A DNA stretch of 64,000 nt, taken from the NCBI GenBank assembly GCA_031286695.1, contig JAITTY010000017.1:310001-374000 (forward strand), read 5' to 3'. Shown here one piece after another: positions 60,485 to 64,000 of this stretch. A program made the position numbers and the translations under genes. The DNA comes from Sphingobacterium sp. Its GTDB lineage: Bacteria > Bacteroidota > Bacteroidia > Sphingobacteriales > Sphingobacteriaceae. The notes under the pieces were generated by a model that was not told the DNA's origin, searched no databases, and was given only the letters and a program-made list of their open reading frames with translations. How positions within the stretch are numbered: position 1 is the stretch's first letter; every line of letters starts with the position of its first letter.

Positions 60485-61297
60485 ATGAAATATCTTTTTG
60501 CAAGTCTATCAGTTTTATTTTTAAATCTGGTACAAGCTCAGACCTCGATTAAGACAGAACTCTATATCATTGGCATGGTGCATGACTCCTCTGCCATTTT
60601 GAGTCCAGATATGCTATTTGAAATTGTAGATAAGATCAAGCCAGATATACTCTTACAAGAAAATGATAGCGAACAGATTAAAGATTACGCAAAGGAAATC
60701 CGTCAAACTTCCAACGAGCAGACTGCTACCTTACGATATCTTAAAAAATATCCTGAAACACGCAATTTACCATTTGAATTTGAGGGCAGAAATCAGTATA
60801 GAAAAGATAGGGGGATGGTACCGGCTGATTACCTTACAGTAAAGCTTATCGATAGCTTGTATCAAGTCGGTAAGTTAAGTGATGCCAATAAAGCCATCTA
60901 TGAGAAGTATAAAGAAGCGAATAAAGCGCTGTTAAACTTTTCAAAAACAGATATAAAGACATTGAATTCCGTCGCTTTTGAAACTTTGAATAGATATAGA
61001 CAAACTCTTCAGCATCATGAGATCCCGAAAATAGCTAATTCCGAAGTAATTTTTGGAGAGAAATATATAGTGAAACCCAATGGTCAAAAGATTTCTTACC
61101 GTGACGGTTATCAGCTTTGGTGTAATTTTTGGGACCTAAGAAATAATACAATGGCTATTAATATCATTAAACACGCTAATAAGTATTATGGAAAAAAAAT
61201 AGTTGTCCTGACCGGGGTACAGCACAAGTATTATTTAAAAGAACTGCTCGAAAAATATCAAGATGGCACTTATCATGTTATTGAATACTTTCAATAA
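60485..61297 (+). CDS. Exported protein, possibly TraB/ChaN-like
   Basis: A 270-residue protein with a signal peptide (ending L-V-Q-A-Q). The start E-L-Y-I-I-G-M-V-H-D, then I-K-P-D-I-L-L-Q-E-N, and a C-terminal N-N-T-M-A-I-N-I-I-K-H ... I-V-V-L-T-G-V-Q-H-K-Y-Y-L-K-E-L-L follow the layout of the TraB/PrgY/GumN and ChaN/EreA-like superfamily, where His and Glu residues at these places form the active or metal site. The exact family is uncertain and the substrate unknown. It ends in a terminator of the same sequence family as the NTF2-like genes. Confidence 0.65.
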   Translation: MKYLFASLSVLFLNLVQAQTSIKTELYIIGMVHDSSAILSPDMLFEIVDKIKPDILLQENDSEQIKDYAKEIRQTSNEQTATLRYLKKYPETRNLPFEFEGRNQYRKDRGMVPADYLTVKLIDSLYQVGKLSDANKAIYEKYKEANKALLNFSKTDIKTLNSVAFETLNRYRQTLQHHEIPKIANSEVIFGEKYIVKPNGQKISYRDGYQLWCNFWDLRNNTMAINIIKHANKYYGKKIVVLTGVQHKYYLKELLEKYQDGTYHVIEYFQ

Positions 61298-61316
61298 CAT
61301 GATATATATGTTGTAG

Positions 61317-61343
61317 AGCCACATCGTGAGATGTGGCTTTTTT
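61317..61343 (+). terminator. Terminator of the TraB/ChaN-like gene
   Basis: AGCCACATC / GATGTGGCT stem with GTGA loop and T run; same dispersed family as at 2085, 31744, 32605 and 58496. Confidence 0.88.
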
Positions 61344-61468
61344 ATTTTGGTAGACTTCCCAGTTTTAAATGCAAAAAGCCTTTTGCCCTTAGGGAAAGTA
61401 CAGGTCGGGGCATGATGGCTATTAGGAATTATTGCTTTATCTTGGATCTTTCCATTGGACCAAAAACT

Positions 61469-63082
61469 ATGATCAGCTTATCTAAACACATATTATTTTC
61501 TTTTATACTTTGCCTGTTATTTTCGCAGCTGCAAGGTCAGTCGGATGCTACAAAAGGATTTTTGAAGATTAAAAATGATACTTTTTGGGACACTCAAGAT
61601 GGAGGTCCTTTATATAGCCAAGGAGGAGGTATTTTTTCTTTCAAAGACCCTGAAGATGGGCAGACTAAATATTTTTGGTATGGAGCAAAATATCAGGAAT
61701 CTGAAAAATACCGAAATGATCCTAGTGTTACTCCTGAACGTGACAATTTTGTTTCTGTAACTTGTTATGTGTCCAAGGATCTGGTAAACTGGACCTCTCG
61801 TGGAGATGTACTGACTCTTGATGAACTCAATAAAAACTCTACCCAGACGCGCTGGGCAGGACGTTTAGGTGTTGCATATATCAAGGAAATAGACAAGTAT
61901 GCGTTACTCATCCAACATAATGATCAATTATTAGTTACCTTATCAGAGCGTCCCAATGGCCCATTTAAATGGCACCAGCGCATCAATATGACGGGTATGA
62001 TAGGCACCAGCAACACCGGAGATCAGACGGTATTCACCGATGAGGATACCGGAAAGTCTTACCTGGTGTATTCTTATGGAAGAGGAAGAAACAAGATTTA
62101 CATCTCACAAATTGGTGTAAAGGATGGTAAGGTAGGACTATTGGATTGCAATATGGTATTTCAAGGTGAGGGACGAGAGGGGAATTGTATGTTCAAACAT
62201 AATGGAAAATACTATTTATTTGCCTCCAACTTATACGGCTGGGACTCATCTTTTGCCTATTACTTAGTTTCAGATAATATTTACGGTCCATATACGCCAA
62301 CCAATGAAATGCTGATCATGGAGGGCTCAGAGGCAGATTATGCCCATGTCACGCAAACAGGATTTTTTGTCACGCTAAAAGGGACTAAAAAGCAGACAGT
62401 TATATATTGTGGCGACAGATGGGCTAATTTTGCGGGCAATGGTCTAGGATATAACCAGTGGTGTCCCCTTTCTTTTGATGGCCAAAAGCCTATTTTTAAT
62501 TCCTTAAGTTCATGGAGTCTTCATCCAGCAACAGGAGAATGGCTCGTGAACAGTGACAATAATTATGTGAAGAACGGGAGTTTCGAGGCCGATAGAAGAC
62601 ATATACCAAGTCCAGTAAAACCCGTTCAGGAACAGTTATTAGGATGGCAAACCACTATCATCAAGGGAAATCTGCTGTCTGTTGGTGATTCTTTATCTCC
62701 CGTGCTTAATTATTTCAATACTACCGAGGATAGAAAGCAGGTAATTGGAGAAAAGAGTCTGCAGATTAGTGATAGAATAGATTTTAAACGGAAGGTTTCA
62801 CAAATTATTCAGTCCAGCCAGGATGTGAAACTAGCGGATGGAAAATATACTTTATCAGCAAAATTTAAACGCGGTAGCGGGTTTAAGGATTTATACATGT
62901 ATGCCTTAAGTAATGGTAAAGTGTATAAACAGAAACTGAGCAAAGCAGATCAGAATTGGAGTAATATTATCCTAGAGAATATATCCATAAAAAATGGGCG
63001 GGTTGAAATAGGTTTTATTGCCAGTGGAAAGGCGAATGCTTATTGCCATATAGATGATGTAACACTTATTAGATCTAAATAA
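61469..63082 (+). CDS. GH43-like glycoside hydrolase with C-terminal binding module
   Basis: About 537 residues from the ATG at 61469, which places a signal peptide (ending Q-L-Q-G-Q) at the N terminus; an open frame from 61331 lacks this. Residues about 35-360 look like a five-bladed propeller of the GH43 clan: F-W-D-T-Q-D-G-G (39-46), Q-G-G-G-I (51-55), F-W-Y-G (69-72), S-N-T-G-D-Q-T-V-F-T-D-E-D and G-R-E-G-N-C-M-F-K-H-N-G-K-Y-Y-L-F. GH43 relatives often have A-H-G-G-G-I where this protein has S-Q-G-G-G-I. The C-terminal part (about 370-537) starts N-Y-V-K-N-G-S-F-E-A and resembles CBM4/9-type modules. Substrate unknown. Confidence 0.78.
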   Translation: MISLSKHILFSFILCLLFSQLQGQSDATKGFLKIKNDTFWDTQDGGPLYSQGGGIFSFKDPEDGQTKYFWYGAKYQESEKYRNDPSVTPERDNFVSVTCYVSKDLVNWTSRGDVLTLDELNKNSTQTRWAGRLGVAYIKEIDKYALLIQHNDQLLVTLSERPNGPFKWHQRINMTGMIGTSNTGDQTVFTDEDTGKSYLVYSYGRGRNKIYISQIGVKDGKVGLLDCNMVFQGEGREGNCMFKHNGKYYLFASNLYGWDSSFAYYLVSDNIYGPYTPTNEMLIMEGSEADYAHVTQTGFFVTLKGTKKQTVIYCGDRWANFAGNGLGYNQWCPLSFDGQKPIFNSLSSWSLHPATGEWLVNSDNNYVKNGSFEADRRHIPSPVKPVQEQLLGWQTTIIKGNLLSVGDSLSPVLNYFNTTEDRKQVIGEKSLQISDRIDFKRKVSQIIQSSQDVKLADGKYTLSAKFKRGSGFKDLYMYALSNGKVYKQKLSKADQNWSNIILENISIKNGRVEIGFIASGKANAYCHIDDVTLIRSK

Positions 63083-63149
63083 CACGCAAGCTGGAATAAA
63101 AACTTAAGGTTCTTAAATAAAGAATTCAGCCATCGCGAAAGCTTATAAC

Positions 63150-63264
63150 TTGACCCTAAAAATTAGTTTGGAAATTTAAGAACTTCACCAAAACAGACTT
63201 GATTACCTTGGAGCGTGTGGGTAATGACTGGAAGGTTTCCAAATCAATCAATTCGTATAAATAG
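63150..63264 (+). pseudogene. Decayed 3' end of an NTF2-like paralog
   Basis: The frame reads F-K-N-F-T-K-T-D-L-I-T-L-E-R-V-G-N-D-W-K-V-S-K-S-I-N-S-Y-K and stops at TAG (63262-63264). It is nearly identical to the last 30 residues of the copy at 58018. The sequence upstream no longer matches, so the first about 115 codons are lost. The matching terminator remnant lies at 63335-63360. Confidence 0.85.
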
Positions 63265-63334
63265 GATCTAATATAACAAGTGGTTTGCCAAACTAAGTCA
63301 TAGGCAGACCACTAATGAATCATCTATTTTATTA

Positions 63335-63360
63335 AGGCCATGTCGTGAGATGTGGCTTTA
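63335..63360 (+). repeat. Remnant of the NTF2-family terminator
   Basis: GGCCATGTCGTGAGATGTGGC is kept, but the T run is interrupted. It stands at the expected distance after the relic gene. Confidence 0.6.
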
Positions 63361-63480
63361 ATTTTTTCCGTATCATTGTATGTCGATGCATATTAGGCGA
63401 TGATAAAATACGCTAGCAGTATTCTATGTTTTTTAATAACTGTCAAATCGTTTCGAATTAATTGATTTTGAATTAAGAAA

Positions 63481-64000
63481 ATGGCACACTATAATATCAA
63501 ATGGCTAACAGATAGATTTGAAAATGGGGATAAGTTCAAATTTCTCTTTTTTTGGGGGCATACGGATAAGCAAAATCAGGAAGTTGGAAAATTTGTTTTC
63601 AGCCAATGGTATGAGCGTCCGTTTATAGTAGATAATATTATCTATAGGACTGCGGAGCATTGGATGATGGCCCAAAAAGCATTGCTTTTTGATGATAAAA
63701 AGAATTTTGAGAAAATCATAAACTGTATTAAACCGGGGGAGGCCAAAGAGTTGGGACGACAGGTTGTCGGTTATGATGATCAGATTTGGAATGAACGGAA
63801 ATTTGAGATTGTCAGGAACGGAAACATCCATAAGTTTAATCAACATTGGGCATTGGCAGAATATCTGTTAAAAACAGAAAATAGAATTCTTGTTGAGGCA
63901 AGTCCCGTTGATGCCATATGGGGTATTGGACTTGCGCAGGATAACGTTGATATTGAAAACATCTATTGCTGGCGTGGTCAAAATTTATTGGGCTTTGCAT
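63481..64000 (+). CDS. NADAR (YbiA-like) domain protein, 3' end beyond the window
   Basis: The frame is open from the ATG at 63481 to the window end, 173 residues visible. NADAR-family landmarks are clear: F-F-W-G-H-T near residue 26, F-S-Q-W-Y-E-R-P-F-I-V-D, Y-R-T-A-E-H-W-M-M-A-Q-K-A-L, the later F-N-Q-H-W-A-L-A-E-Y-L-L and E-A-S-P-V-D-A-I-W-G-I-G-L-A near the end. NADAR proteins act on N-glycosidic bonds of riboflavin intermediates or of ADP-ribosylated nucleobases. No DarT-like ADP-ribosyltransferase gene is visible upstream, and the downstream side is not visible. Only a few residues are probably missing. Confidence 0.9.
   Translation, partial: MAHYNIKWLTDRFENGDKFKFLFFWGHTDKQNQEVGKFVFSQWYERPFIVDNIIYRTAEHWMMAQKALLFDDKKNFEKIINCIKPGEAKELGRQVVGYDDQIWNERKFEIVRNGNIHKFNQHWALAEYLLKTENRILVEASPVDAIWGIGLAQDNVDIENIYCWRGQNLLGFA

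Noticed and set aside
61331..61468. N-terminal extension of the GH43-like protein.
   Set aside because: It starts inside the preceding terminator and would place the signal peptide internally; the ATG at 61469 is the natural start.

Overview
The window looks like a chromosomal segment of a Sphingobacterium-type member of the Bacteroidota (Sphingobacteriaceae). This rests on the AT-rich sequence, start codons without Shine-Dalgarno sequences, several TAnnTTTG-type -7 promoter elements, three SusC/SusD pairs, ECF sigma/FecR regulators, a hybrid two-component system, and many short lipoproteins. No tRNA, rRNA, CRISPR array, prophage or insertion sequence was seen. The species call is an inference from gene content, not from a marker gene.

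Layout. 1-5.2 kb: an alpha/beta-hydrolase tail, a quinone-oxidoreductase-like enzyme, the first of four NTF2-like secreted 148-residue paralogs, a lipoprotein, an AraC regulator and a DoxX-like membrane protein. 5.2-12.3 kb (minus): SusD, SusC, FecR, ECF sigma and a small lipoprotein. 12.5-14.2 kb: a lipoprotein, CsbD and a second ECF sigma. 14.2-22.7 kb (minus): an EEP-family lipoprotein, a DUF1735/discoidin lipoprotein, SusD, an STN-bearing SusC and FecR. 22.8-27.7 kb: a minus operon of DUF5777 barrel, YceI, cytochrome c and a COG4315 lipoprotein, divergent from an ECF sigma plus a membrane anti-sigma/barrel protein. 27.9-32.6 kb: an FtsX-type ABC permease, gene relics, and a tandem duplication of the NTF2-like gene with its upstream control region. 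32.9-35.5 kb: a large TPR protein.

35.6-56.5 kb is a hybrid-two-component-controlled polysaccharide utilisation locus (PUL). It holds two DUF4832 enzymes, two GH2 enzymes (one with beta-glucuronidase-type residues), a stand-alone protein made only of GH35 accessory beta-domains, the hybrid sensor, a GH28-like beta-helix protein, and SusC/SusD/SusE-like proteins. Both transcription units start with a pair of 21-bp-spaced direct repeats, 35-36 bp before a TAnnTTTG element. This is the best candidate operator for the hybrid regulator. The enzyme set points to a uronate- and galactose-containing plant polysaccharide, by inference only.

56.7-64 kb: small exported proteins, the fourth NTF2-like paralog, a YfbM protein, a TraB/ChaN-like secreted protein, a GH43-like enzyme with a C-terminal binding module, a relic of a further NTF2-like gene, and the start of a NADAR (YbiA-type) gene cut by the window end.

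The less expected signals are four. (1) The NTF2-like paralogs share a 68-bp promoter module of exactly equal length and a common terminator, with two decayed copies. (2) Paired 16-bp palindromes (TGTnCG-N4-CGnACA) lie upstream of sigma-54-like elements at three places. (3) The PUL operators described above. (4) The catalytic-domain-less GH35-type protein.
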